Positions 25,165-38,300 of a DNA stretch of 64,000 nucleotides are shown here, piece by piece. The stretch covers positions 86,156,411 through 86,220,410 of the forward strand of contig OZ025243.1 of the NCBI GenBank assembly GCA_964019155.1, read 5' to 3'. The DNA comes from Osedax fenrisi. Its lineage: Eukaryota; Annelida; Polychaeta; Sabellida; Siboglinidae. Under the pieces are notes generated by a model. The model searched no databases and was not told where the DNA came from. It saw nothing but the letters and a program-made list of their open reading frames with translations. Position 1 is the first letter of the stretch, and each line of letters opens with the position of its first letter. Position numbers and translations under genes: made by a program.

Positions 25165-25168
25165 ACAG

Positions 25169-25246
25169 GAACACGCGCGGATGAGGAGATTGATCCTTGC
25201 AGTGAAGAGTCTGACTATAATTCCGTTCGGTTCGGAGGGAACAGAG
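25169..25246 (+). CDS. Oxidase exon 2
   Basis: It contains 26 codons, opened by ACACAG|GAACAC and phase 0 at both ends. It reads EHARMRRLILAVKSLTIIPF and then GSEGTE. This corresponds to the helix that follows the ELGAEYF motif in L-amino-acid oxidases (compare H..IF..LVKELNL....F in the gastropod enzymes). The donor is GAG|GTCAAG at 25247; GTCAAG|GTCACT six bases downstream is an equally phased alternative. The exon is GC-richer than its surroundings. The frame stays open for 39 more bases beyond the donor. Confidence 0.6.
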
Positions 25247-25920
25247 GTCAAGGTCACTATCGCAACTGTTACCTTATTGGTTTAGGCAGTTCCGTATACT
25301 TATATATTAAAGTTTTCGGATTGGATACTAATATAATATAAGTATTGCGTGAATATAAATGTATTAAGTTGTTAATTGAATCTTGTCTTTGAAGTTGACT
25401 GGATTGCGAAATATAATCCTATATATATATATAGATGAATATATTGTATATCATAGACCAAATACCACTACATATGTTAACACATATTATTTATATACTA
25501 TTTATATTTATATATATATATATATATTTATATATATAATAGTATATATAATAATTATATATATACACACTTAGGTGAATATATAATTTAAGTAGTATAT
25601 AATCAATAATTATATATATCAATTTAAAATATAACGTTCTTATATAATATAAACTAATTTATTAACTTATCTTGAAATTATATTAATTTGACAATACACG
25701 CACATTAATAAATACTCGAGAAAAGCCCTGTCTCTCTTTATTTAACTAATTATTTACAAAATCAATAAACGATCAATACTAGGTGGCGCCCTATACCGCC
25801 TCCTCTTCATAGAGAGGTATACTACAAATGTAATATTATATTTAAAAACAAATATGTCAGTAAATTATTTCATAATATATACACAACATATACTACAGGT
25901 CAACGACAGGCTCCTCTAGT

Positions 25921-25980
<60 letters not shown>

Positions 25981-26081
25981 CTTATTGTCATTTTGGTACT
26001 ATATAATTATTATATAATGATAATTATAGACAATTTATCAGTTCCAGACGACGTAGCGAGTATACCACAACAAGTGTGACG

Positions 26082-26551
26082 GTGTGTGCGTATGTGTGTG
26101 CGTATGTGTGTGCGTATGTGTGTGCGTATGTGTGTGCGTATGTGTGTGCGTATGCGTGTGCGTATGCGTGTGCGTATGTGTATGCGTATGTGTGTGCGTA
26201 TGTGTGTGCGTATGCGTGTGCGTATGCGTGTGCGTATGTGTATGCGTATGTGTGTGCGTATGTGTGTGCGTATGTGTGTGCGTATGTGTGTGCGTATGTG
26301 TGCGCGTATGTGTGTGCGTATGTGTGTGCGTATGTGTGTGCGTATGTGTATGCGTATGTGTGTGCGTATGTGTGTGCGTATGTGTGTGCGTATGTGTGTG
26401 CGTATGTGTGTGCGTATGTGTGTGCGTATGTGTGTGCGTATGTGTGTGCGTATGTGTGTGCGTATGTGTGTGCGTATGTGTGTGCGTATGTGTGTGCGTA
26501 TGTGTGTGCGTATTTGTGTACGTATGTGTGTGCGTATGTGTGTGCGTATGT
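26082..26551. repeat. 12-bp minisatellite (TGTGTGCGTATG)n
   Basis: About 39 tandem units with a few C/T and A/G variants. Because the unit is a multiple of three and lacks stop words, several frames on both strands stay open for 150-200 codons. All are read-outs of the repeat, not genes. It lies in the second intron of the oxidase gene. Confidence 0.95.
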
Positions 26552-26648
26552 GACGGTGTATGTAGTATATCGTACTGTATCCATTACCTTATTACCTTGT
26601 ACCGTCGAGTCGAAACCGACCCCTGGCGACATCCACGATATCCGTATG

Positions 26649-26740
26649 CATTACGTAACGTAGTCATTGCGTAACGTATTCATTACGTAACGTATGCATT
26701 ACGTAACGTAGTCATTGCGTAACGTATGCATTACGTAACA
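26649..26740. repeat. 16-bp minisatellite CATTACGTAACGTATG
   Basis: About six units alternate CATTACGTAACGTA and CATTGCGTAACGTA, ending 16 bases before the acceptor of exon 3. TTACGTAA is a palindromic bZIP (PAR/C/EBP-like) word. Confidence 0.85.
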
Positions 26741-26756
26741 TCTCTCACGTTTCTAG

Positions 26757-26935
26757 GAAGAGGGAGACTCACGCCCACCGAACCGAGGCCTAACTACGTA
26801 CTATTTGCGAAACCAACACGCCGTCCAAACTAGATCCGGGTTCAAAGGTAGTGGAGCAGAGGCACGTGACCTGATATCGTTGTATTCGCTGACCGGCGAC
26901 GAACGAGCCGCCGGAACTATCGCTAATATTAGGAG
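26757..26935 (+). CDS. Oxidase exon 3
   Basis: It is 179 bases with acceptor TTTCTAG|GAAGAG and donor GGAG|GTAACG, entering in phase 0 and leaving in phase 2. It contains GLTTYYLRNQHAVQ, the counterpart of the TRFFARGKSL word of the gastropod enzymes, and then LISLYSLTGDERAAGTIANI, the counterpart of the YNLSTEEKANQANLA helix. The high GC content and CpG-rich codons contrast with the flanking repeats. It joins exon 2 and exon 4 in frame. Confidence 0.7.
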
Positions 26936-27041
26936 GTAACGTAATATCACGTGATATCGTGTGTGTATGATGTAATACTCTTCATGGAATGTATTATTGA
27001 TAAATTATAGTTAACTAAGGAAATAAACCAAAGATAATTAT

Positions 27042-27084
<43 letters not shown>

Positions 27085-28403
27085 CATATAATAATAATAG
27101 TGGAAAGTAACCTAATACGGACACTCTAACAATATATGGTCTTACATTTTATGATTCATTATTTGTATTCAAAAATTACCATATATTAATATTATATGAT
27201 TTCTATAATAGATATTATTGTGATTTTAAAATTTTATTTAATCTTTTAATTCCATAGATAGCGGGGGTGTCCGTATTCGGTACCCATGTCGAATACAGAC
27301 ACCACTATATACCACTAGATAAACTATATATTATTGATGAATCAATCAGAAAAATTACAATTACATTATTTATAATTAATTTTATGAACAATTTATTCTA
27401 ATTTAATTAGTTAATAATTTATTTATTTTTATTATTTTGTAATTAATAATACAATTCAAGTATCTAAATAATAAAATTCTTAGATTTAGCTTTATCGGTG
27501 GTATTAATATTATAATGCACGCGATTTTTATGATTATCAGAATAGTTCATACGCTGCGCACTGATTGATTATAGGGTGTATGTATTAAGACATCTTGAGT
27601 GTCCGTATTAGGGACTTATATGACCTCTAGATATATGCTTATATAACTTAATGAATATTTGATAATAAATATAGACAATATATTTATAATGTTAGAATAC
27701 TTTATATTTTAAATCGATACATTTGTATATTCTTGAGAAGATTTAAGTTGATTTTTTTTTCCATAAATTTAAAAACGTAATAAAAAAATCAGTTTTTTGG
27801 ATATATCAGCAATATTTTGAATAATTAAAAAATAAAAAATAATATTTTGTGACTATTTATATATTATGAATATTTTATTAATTTAAAATTTTTTTGTAGG
27901 AGTTATGGTTTCTGAGATACCGAGAGTGTCCGTATTCGGGCACTGTCCATATTCGGTTACTTTCCCCTATACTTTATAATATAAATAATGCTAACAAAAT
28001 ACACTAATTTAGCTATACGTTATAACTAAATATCAAATATATTTGATGCACAAATACATATACACGAATACATATACAATTAATTAATATTAATCTTATT
28101 ATATGCTATTATATGATACTATCACCTATATAATGAATTAAATCGTTTTAGACTACTATTGGATCGGTCAATTAGAAATACGGATATATTGGGGAGCGAT
28201 CCATTACTAGCAAAGAGTCGAGAAGGATTGAATCTTTATAAACTAGGGTTTATGCAATATTTACGTATTTGATATTTAGTTTTAGTATAGTATGCATTGT
28301 TCAAGTTAATATTTAACGTTGAAAATAACTTATATTACAATGTTAATATATTACAATGTATATAGTATATTCAATAGTATATATTACAATGTTTACAATG
28401 TTC

Positions 28404-28448
<45 letters not shown>

Positions 28449-28617
28449 ATATCTATTCATATAAACAATGTTGACGTATTATTCAATACCAATACGTTAC
28501 TTTTGCTCTACCAATTAATTACATATAAACAATAATATATAAGTTAATATTATATATATAACTTTATAATTAACGTTATGTAAGTATATATTATCAATAT
28601 TTCGATACTTTTACAAG
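26936..28617 (+). other. Oxidase intron 3
   Basis: It holds a full MITE (27098-27970), (TA)n at 27043-27074 and 28410-28446, and otherwise AT-rich sequence. No further coding exon was recognised. Confidence 0.5.
27098..27970 (+). mobile_element. MITE-like element, subfamily A copy 3
   Basis: It runs from TAGTGGAAAGTAACCTAATACGG to GGTTACTTTCCCCTAT. It is closely similar to 14769-15539 over most of its length but retains a further motif block near 27570-27615 (AGTGTCCGTATTAGGG) that copy 2 lacks. No coding sequence. Confidence 0.85.
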
Positions 28618-28706
28618 GTTTCAGAATCTTCTGGCTCTCAATGGTAGTTTGGAAGCTATACGACTTTTGAGTGACAGCTCGCCTAGACAGAGCCTCTACG
28701 AGAACG
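28618..28706 (+). CDS. Oxidase exon 4
   Basis: It is 89 bases. The acceptor TTTTACAAG|G was chosen over the nearby TTTCAG because only it continues the frame of exon 3; the donor is AACG|GTAATT. It reads FQNLLALNGSLEAIRLL and then SDSSPRQSLYEN. It should belong to the helical substrate-binding region. The same frame stays open beyond the donor (NSAHLASLATDPSTHVET), so a longer exon is possible. Resemblance to the family is weak here. Confidence 0.5.
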
Positions 28707-28800
28707 GTAATTCCGCACATCTGGCTTCCTTAGCAACGGATCCGTCGACCCACGTGGAAACATCCACCAATCACGTTAGAGCAATTTTACGTAATCTCAT

Positions 28801-28839
<39 letters not shown>

Positions 28840-29002
28840 TAATGTATTCTTGCATTATAATAAACTATATGTTAGATTAATTTACTTCAAACTTTCAACA
28901 TATTATAAATTTTAATATATAATAAATGTTTTATCTATAGATAAATATTGTATACAATATTTAAATCTAATTCAAATGTATTGTGTTGTTCCTGGTAAAC
29001 TT

Positions 29003-29042
<40 letters not shown>

Positions 29043-29424
29043 AGATTTTAATGATATACTTTTTGTATATATACATATATTTATAATCTATTTAAAATAT
29101 ATATATTAAAATATATATTCTTTTTAAATATTAGTGAATTCAAAATTAATTAATATATTTTAAAATATGTTATATATAATAACTATATACTATTTATTGT
29201 ATACTTCCCTGCACTAGTAGTTAACTAAATAAACAATATATATATATATATATGCATATACAATAGAATTTAAATACCTATCTACTATTAACTTGTTCTC
29301 AAATAAAATATAAAAAATAATATTATATAAATATATTATATAAATAATATAAATATTAGTATAGACACAAATAAATAATGATAAATATATATAATATAAA
29401 AGAAAATACGTATCAAAATCTCAA

Positions 29425-29470
<46 letters not shown>

Positions 29471-29573
29471 AACTATCATATTGAAGTAGTAAACTAAGTT
29501 TCATAATCAAAAGTATGATCTGTATAATAATTACATTATGTTAAGTGCGTATTTATCATAATGATAACTACAG

Positions 29574-29798
29574 GTGATATAATAACTATAATACGCGCTC
29601 ACCTGATTATTTCTCACGGGATTGTTGTTACCCGGACAGTAAAAGATCTCCAAACATCACGGCTCATCATAGCTACTTTCATCTCGCTTGCCGGTATATA
29701 TATACGGTATACCAGTTTCGCACTCCAGATTACTGGTGTAGATTTCTGGTGGCCTTCCTCGTCATCTAGTTGCATGAGTAGGTTCACAAACTACAGCG
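29574..29798 (+). CDS. Oxidase exon 5 (tentative boundaries)
   Basis: The frame enters after ACTACAG (29573) in a phase that fits exon 4 and stays open for 74 codons to TACAGCG|GTGAAT. It reads TVKDLQTSRLIIATFISLAG and later ITGVDFWWPSSSSS. The second half may instead be a separate exon after CACTCCAG (29729). Neither version gives a phase that fits exon 6, so a donor or a further exon is missing. The position in the gene matches the region before the GGMxxLP block in the family. Confidence 0.35.
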
Positions 29799-30071
29799 GT
29801 GAATATATGTAATGTAGATTTTCCAGATATTTATATACTATTTATATATAATAATTAAATAACTACGTATCATATCTATGATGATATATTCACCACGATA
29901 TATATATATATATATATCGTATAGTGATAATATCGTGACGTCACGCAACAATTATAGCATACTATTATCAAAGGGCTTTGCTCTTATATAATACAAATAA
30001 TGTTCGATAATTCTAATACGTGTTAGGAATACTTATATTTCATATTTATTATAATATTAAATAATATGGAC

Positions 30072-30112
<41 letters not shown>

Positions 30113-30301
30113 TTATAATTGGTAAAAAGTCAGCCCCCGAGGGATAGGAGAACTTTGTCCCACATATCGGGTCGCTATGCCGTGTTGTTTTGTATCGCTT
30201 TGTTTTACACGTGTTTAACAATAGGATTCCGACCTACAAATAATATATATTTTCCATGGACATAACTGTCCGATTATTCGGGTACTACTTTATTGATAGT
30301 G

Positions 30302-30343
<42 letters not shown>

Positions 30344-30659
30344 TTAATGTATTATGTTAATAACTATTATGTTTGTAACTATATTTAACTATGTTATTAA
30401 ATACATAACAATGTATATATTATCATCATATTCCCACAATTGACTAAATACATATACCATACTATACATACATATATATATATATATATACATATATATC
30501 ATGGTATACAAATAGTTTGAAGTATTATTATATGCTTTCTATTTATAGCAAAGTACTTATTTATTGATTTCAATCATGAGATATTATGTTCATATTTCAC
30601 ATGATAATTATATAATATTACAAAATATTATTATATACATTAACTAATAAATACTTATA

Positions 30660-30701
<42 letters not shown>

Positions 30702-31674
30702 TATATATATATATATATACCATAATTATATATATATATATATATATAATATATAGCCTGACCAATAAACTAGCGCCCCATGTGGTCGAAGGAGGAGTCG
30801 ATATATAACAACAATATTATCGTATTATTACGTCATCCAATAACTGTAGTATATAATTGTAGTACACTATTACATATGCACTGTGTGACGTCATCGGATG
30901 ATAGTTTACATAGATGTATTCGTTATAAATAGCTATAGCTCACTACATAGACACATGTATACACATGTTTGTAGTTAGTGTTTCCGGGTACTATGTATAG
31001 TGGTGTATACATAGTATCTATATATATATATATATATATATATACTATAGTATATTAATATAGATTTATACATTTATATTTATAAATATTTATATATATA
31101 TACATCGTAATTTATAATAACAAATTAATATTACATTTCTATTATCTCATCTACAATTTCATATATTCATATACTACTTACACTTAGCATTTTTTTATTT
31201 ACTTAACCATACATACTTACACTAGAAAAAGCACCATTATATTTATTTGTTACGGTATTCTCTGTGGTCGATGCAGTAGTAGTATCTCTGCGACATACAC
31301 CATAGGTATGCCTATATATATGCCTATATGTGCCTATAACATACACCTATGGGTATGCCTCGTACGAGTCTAATATGGCAGCATAGGCCTCTCGTAATAC
31401 GAATGATACATGCAGACCATTAGCGGATGAATTCACCGGCTTAATAGTGATAGGATTACGTCACGCTATTGCATAACTATTCGGTTAACTGTATGACGCA
31501 ACGTTATCGAGTTATCTAACTGTTACATCACAGTAATGTTATCGTGTATGTGTATGTACATCCTCTGTATTGTGATACAAACACACTAACACACGTTATA
31601 TTACAGATATATATGATACACTTGCATGTATGATATTATTACATCGATAAATACTAATATTCTTTCATCTTATA

Positions 31675-31717
<43 letters not shown>

Positions 31718-31906
31718 TTTGGCATTCATTAATATGCGTTGATAAAAATATGTAATTATATATATATATATATATATATAATATCCTACATTAATATCAT
31801 AATATTTTAATACTGTAATACTATAATAAGATAATATTCTTACAATATACTATCGTAGACAATAAGGGGTACAATGTCCCTATTGTTCCTATTGTTCCTT
31901 TACCAG
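29799..31906 (+). other. Oxidase intron 5
   Basis: AT-rich, with numerous (TA)n runs (for example 30320-30341, 30666-30695, 31018-31043, 31678-31712). Small GC-richer patches at 30120-30220 and 31240-31560 could hide a short exon that would settle the phase problem, but none could be proved. Confidence 0.45.
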
Positions 31907-31992
31907 GCCGGACAACTGTTCACGATAAAGGGAGGAATGCAGAAGCTGCCCTTGGCTCTCGCTGAAAAGTTTACCCAGCTCAATCCTAAATA
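31907..31992 (+). CDS. Oxidase exon 6: GGMxKLP block
   Basis: It is 86 bases with acceptor CCTTTACCAG|GCC and donor TA|GTTAGT, phase 0 in and 2 out. It reads AGQLFTIKGGMQKLPLALAE and ends TQLNPK. KGGMxKLPxALAE is a diagnostic block of the amine-oxidase/L-amino-acid oxidase family (DGMSALPQALADAF in the gastropod enzymes, DGMDKLP in vertebrate ones). A spurious TAG at the end is split by the intron. This is one of the strongest family matches in the gene. Confidence 0.8.
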
Positions 31993-32249
31993 GTTAGTAG
32001 CTTCTACTAACCACTAATAGTTTAACCTATATGGTATTATATTATTATATATATATATGTAGTATATATTTGTTTATAATATAAATACATAATGTTGTAA
32101 TATGCAATATACAGTATAAATTAATAATTTATTTGTGAACTTTATATCTGAAAAAAAAGAATGTTTCTTAAGAATCAACTATATTGAATACATATATTGT
32201 AATATACAATATTCTGAATACGCACACGTCATTGTACATATATTAATTG

Positions 32250-32283
<34 letters not shown>

Positions 32284-32391
32284 ATTGTAATATATTTCAT
32301 AATAACTTCACGATTATAGTAGTAATTTTCCAATATGTAAAATAAATATTATTCGATTATAATAGAGTTACAAGTTTGTAGCTATATAGAC

Positions 32392-32447
<56 letters not shown>

Positions 32448-32476
32448 GGCTATAGAATAGTATTAATTATATTCTT

Positions 32477-32510
<34 letters not shown>

Positions 32511-32904
32511 ATATTCTTATTTTCTCTTTATTTATATTCTCTATAGAGATATATATAGAGTATTTAATTAAATACAATTTAATAAAATATTAAATATTAA
32601 AAAAAATGTGTGTATTGGTCGTATAAATCACAGACTAAATGTTCGTGTTTTAAAAAGTCTAAATATCCGTGTATTACACTGACAACATGTCCGTGTATTA
32701 TAGTGACAACATGTCCGTACAATATATTATATACACTGGTTCTATCGTGGTCATATGGCTATGTAAAACTCAGACATTTTGTCAGTGTAATACCGAATTT
32801 TCTTACACAAAAATTTACTGGGTCATCCAGTTTAGTTGGTCTGAAAATATAGAATTAAAGCTTATAAATTTATATATATAATTAGATTTATATTAAACTT
32901 ACTT

Positions 32905-33180
32905 ACTTGTTACTTGTTATCCCGTGACTCGTAAATCGTAGGGGGAATCAATGACGCCAGAGTAACACAATTTCTCCATTCGTATCGTTCTTTCACATCT
33001 TTAATTAAACAATTAACATCATTCTTTGTCCATTTAACAATATTATCTATCCATTTTTGTTTAGGGCGACCTCGAATTCTAGAACCTTCAACCGCTCCTT
33101 GCATGATTGTTTTGCACACATTATCGTGTCCGGGTATATGTCCAAACCACTTTAATTTGCGTCGTTTAATTTATTAAACT
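32905..33180 (-). pseudogene. RTE-like LINE RT-tail fragment
   Basis: The frame 33119 to 32910 encodes CKTIMQGAVEGSRIRGRPKQ, KWIDNIVKWTKND and WRNCVTLAS. Before it, on the same strand, lies KLKWFGHIPGHDN. This is the conserved tail after the RT domain in RTE-type LINEs (xGRPKxxWxDNIxxWT). It is a short 5'-truncated copy. Confidence 0.7.
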
Positions 33181-34973
33181 ATAGATTCATTATCTTTCAT
33201 AATAAACATTCCAGGCGATTACTCACTTCACGTAGATATATTTTTAATCATGTTTCTAAATAATGTCGATTAACGAATACGTATTATAAGACCGGCTAAC
33301 TTGATTAGTCATTTACGCGACATTGTCCTTTAGGAGAACTTCTAGTTATCGAGGAACGAAACTCGTTTCTATGGCATGTGTTCGACTGACCTTCCTCGTT
33401 TAAGTTATACTATTCATCCAGTTCTTTTTAGCATTCTTCTCATTTTACTTCATTCAAGCGTACGGTTAAGTTACGTACCTTATATAAAAAGTTTATTGAA
33501 TTACTGGTTATATATAGAGAATGATATAATTATATAATATATATAAAAAAAATATATAAATGTGATAACAGTAAGACAAAACGACACGATACAAAAAAAC
33601 AATAAATAAACGGATAAGTAAAATAAAAATAAAACATTGGATTATACGAGCCGTTGAATTAGCCTTGTACCTTAAGATACATTAATATAATTACAGTAAC
33701 ATGTTCCACATAGTTACATATCGTATTATACGAAAGAAGCAGGTAGGTTTCATTCCTCGTATTTAAGTAGTATAATATATGAACTGTAGTTATGCTAAAT
33801 CATATCGCTAAATATTAGAATTCATTTTATTTTCAACAATCGATAATTTTCTTTCTTAAGTTGTCGTCTGCGAACTTTACTTTTGAAAACTCTTATTAGG
33901 TTAAAGGTTAAAATCATAGATAATTTTACAATCGTTGATAATTATTATTTATTAAGTATTTTGTATTACTTATATTTTGCCGTTCTTATATGATAATTTG
34001 CATATCGATATGGATTCATAGCCATTCCGTATTTATTTCTATGTATTAATTGATTCTACAAATAGATTTTATAAATTAATTGATTCTACAAATAGATTTT
34101 ATAAACCAAATTAATATTTGAAATACATGTGTATTATATCGCAAGCTATATTAATTATTCTTAGCATTATTTTGTATTATCTTATAATAATAATTAGTTT
34201 TATAATTTTATTAATAATTAGTGTAAATATATATGAATAAATAATTCATATTAATAATAATAATATACTGATATTATTAAGATGGGAAAGTAGTACTTTC
34301 AAATTAACCATACTACATGAGTTGTAAAGTGTAAGTTAAATAAATGCGAACATATTGAATAATTTAAATTTGTAATATATTATTATACAAATCATTACAT
34401 TTACAAGATTGCAATATTCTTTTATGAATAAAATACAATTGTATATTAGAATATTTAATTTAAAAAATGGTAACAAATGCTATTTTTGGGTAAATGCACA
34501 AATTCTGCCGCTTTTCCGAGAACGTACGATATGACTTATTTATTTGACCCGTCATTCTAAAATTCAATATATAATTATAAAAAATTTAAAACTACATTAT
34601 TCAATATTAAGATATAATATATCTTCTTTAATTATTTTTTAATAATTATTTTCTCTTAAGCGAAAAGAGTACTACATTCTAACACTCTGTAAATCAATAA
34701 ATAATGCAAAATGTATCAATTATTGATCAATTAAAATGAAATGTATCTTAATATTTTTTAATTATATATACTTTTCACATTAAAGTGTTGTTACATGATT
34801 ACTAGATATTGAGATATAACAACCCGTGAAGTTTGGGTACTCCGATAATTATGGGTACATCCCCCCCTAAATATAATAATAAAATAATAATTATTATAAT
34901 ATATGTCTGGTAAATACATATATATATAATTATAGTCTAAACAATCAGAGTTACTTGCCTATATCATAATTTA

Positions 34974-35014
<41 letters not shown>

Positions 35015-35349
35015 TTACATCGTATACAAAACACTTATATAACACGAATGCGTGTATATTAATACTCAACCATGCGTAACAAACACATCTATAATAATAA
35101 AAAACTATGAATACTGATAACACACCAGTATATTATATTAGGGGATTAGGAATTCATAGAAATATAGATATGGCTATATAGTTTACATTAACTTATATAT
35201 ACAAAGTATGTATACCGACATATATATGTATATACCTATATGTAGATATCTCTATAGAGAATATACGTGGTTATTATTAAATGTCGCAAGGTTATACACA
35301 TTATTTAACTTTATACTAATCAATCGATATGTCTGAATACATTTTATCA
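33181..35349. other. AT-rich intronic sequence
   Basis: No exon is supported. At 34034-34105 an approximately 38-base segment (AATTGATTCTACAAATAGAT...) is tandemly duplicated. At about 34825-34870 GGGTACTCCGATAATTATGG followed by a C-run resembles the terminal structure of the TAGGGG-type elements, but no partner end was found. Confidence 0.45.
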
Positions 35350-35357
35350 TGTAATAC
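35350..35357. repeat. 8-bp target-site duplication (left)
   Basis: TGTAATAC, identical to 40126-40133, directly abutting the CATAGATTT terminus of the foldback element. Confidence 0.85.
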
Positions 35358-38300
35358 CATAGATTTATAGTTTACATAGATCGGTAGTCACGTGGTTTTT
35401 CATGGTCATACATGGTGCCTGGAATGGGGATTTTTGATCTTTAATTGTTGTAAACTTAAGATGGCCGACATCACGTGACACATGATATTTCATAACAAAT
35501 ATTTAAATAAATAATATTTATTTTTTACATACATTTGGATTATTTTTCTATATACGCTTATAAAATGCATTTCGATTATATCAAAATACACATTTATATT
35601 TATTTATATTATATATTTATAATGTAATATAATCGCAACACGTAATTTGCTTAAATAATACTTTATATAGGTAATTTTAAATTACAATTTATCGGTGTAT
35701 TTTTAAATTCTTATATCGCTTTAATTTTTTCTATATACGCTTATATAGTGCATTTTTATTATATCAAAATTGACATTTATATTTATTTATATTATATATT
35801 TAGAATGCACTATAATTGCATTACGTAATTTGATTAAATAATACTTTATATAGGTAATTTTAAATTACGATTTATCGGTGAACTTTTGAATTCTTAGATC
35901 GTTTTAATTTTTCTATATACGCTTATAATGTGCATTTCGATTATATAAATATAAACATTTATATTATATATTTATATCGAAATATAACTGCAACATTTAA
36001 TTTGATAAATAATACTTTATATAGGTAATTTCAAATTATATTTTATCTGATATATTTTAAAATTCTTAGATCTTTTAAATTTGTTTATAAATTGTATTTA
36101 AATTATATCAAAATAAACATTTATATTAAATTGTATTAAATATATAAATTACAGTATAATAAAAAACTTTAATTACATAAAATAATACTTTACATGAGTA
36201 ATTTAAAATGTGAAATGTAAATGTACAATTTTAAATAGCATTATCTAGGTTAATTTCATTACTAATATTTAAATATTACAACTTAATTAGATAAATACAC
36301 ATTTATATTAATTTATATTATATACTGCAATATAATTACAACATTTAATTTGATTAAATAATACATTATATAATTCTAAATTACGACAACTATAAGAACG
36401 CTATTATTTTAAATATTTAAAAATGCTTAATTAATCGATGACTGTTGTTCTAATAGTACACGTAATTATCCAGAAGGAATAACTCTCTACAAGTTTGTAT
36501 TATATAAATACATTTAAATATTATTTTGAAATTCATACAATTATTTAATTAGACATGTAGATGTTATATCTAATTATGTATGAAGTCAATAAATGAATAC
36601 ACGCTTAACGTATGAAAATCAAATAATCATACGAAATTTAATTTTAATTTCATAATTATAATTATTATAATATGTTACACGATTATAGCAAACATTTTCT
36701 GAAGGAAAGATATAACACTTACGCGAAATCGTGTAATTCGAATTTGTATACAAAATACCCCAGTGCCACCTATAGCGGGTTACTTTTAGGAACTATGTGT
36801 TGTTTATAATGTAAATTCGTATTTAACTATACACTTTTAAAATGTTAAATAATATGCTTTAAATTAATATTTATATGATGAAAACTAAGTGTTCATTACT
36901 AATATATAATAAACAAATATGATATGTATGTTTTAAATGCTATAAGTATATATTTAGTGAGTAAAAGCTAATTTATATTGCATGTAATTTAATAGAGCAA
37001 TGAAAACATTGTTGTATGCAAACAGAGCCGAACCTAAATCTATTTCAGTGATTTCGATACTACTGCTAGCAGCGGTTGGGGATATTACTAAATTACATTG
37101 CATGCATAGGGAGTGTTATATCTTTGCTTCGCAAAATCTTTGATTATAGTAACAAAAATCATATTAATATTATACACAATTATTATAAAAAATACCGATC
37201 ATATTATGATATAAATGATATATGATATGTAACGATTTTAATGAATGTAATGAAAATGCATAAAAAGTCTATCGACTTACTAGAAATTAACCAATAAAGC
37301 ACCCTACATATAAATTATATATATTTAATTCTGAAGACGCATGTATCAGGTACCTATTTTAAGATGTACGGCTTACGCCACATGCATCATTCCTTGAATA
37401 TGTATGTGAGTTGTCCACTACAATAATAAGGATATATTCTCAATCGTAACTCAGAGAAGTTTACATACATGTAAATATTACTATTATTATAGTTAAATTA
37501 TAATTTCAATATAGTTAATATATTTGTACTATTTTATATTTATATTTAATCATAATCGTAAATTTAATAAATGTCATTAATTTGGAAGCAGGATAAAGAG
37601 GGTTCAGATAGGGAGTATAATTCTACTATATGATATAACCTAGGTGATATCATATAACATGATAAGTATAAATTTGTATTTGATTTTAATTTACTAATAC
37701 AATGCGTATATAGCTTACATATATAGCTATAATCAATTAGATTTAAAAAATACTAAAGCTTATAAATTCTAATTATTGTGCTATTTTTTAACTCCAATTA
37801 TCAACTATAACTATCAACTATAAAATCTAATGGAAATGCCAGTATATTGGATGGAACATCCATATTATGTACAACAAATTATTCCATAGCTAGTAATGAC
37901 ACATTAGAACCATATAGAACTGTGAACTTATCACGACTATGATGACTTACCCATTTATAATAGCTTATTAATTTCATTATTTATTTATATACTATTAAAA
38001 TTATATAAAAGAATAAAGATATATGTAAGTTTTATAATAATCACGATACATCTATAACAGTTAAGACTTTTTCTATAATGTACTTAGCTATGGCGTAAGC
38101 CGTACATCTTAAAATAGGTGCCTGATACATGCGTCTTCAGAATTAAATATATATAATTTATATGTAGGGTGCTTTATTGGTTAATTTCTAGTAAGTCGAT
38201 AGACTTTTTATGCATTTTCATTACATTCATTAAAATCGTTACATATCATATATCATTTATATCATAATATGATAGGTATTTTTTATAATAATTGTGTATA

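Larger units (their letters stand above)
20178..25168 (+). other. Oxidase intron 1
   Basis: The 5-kb intron contains long (TA)n runs (20629-20704, 20878-20916), a LINE tail (20917-21740), a dispersed repeat (22160-22312), (ATC)n at about 23058-23085, a MITE (23728-24680), (TA)n at 24815-24857 and a 12-bp minisatellite touching the acceptor. No other gene is seen. Short Met-initiated frames here are microsatellite artefacts. Confidence 0.55.

Noticed and set aside
26076..26674. Several open frames of 150-200 codons on both strands
   Set aside because: All follow from the 12-bp repeat lacking stop words; composition is purely periodic, with no unique coding sequence.
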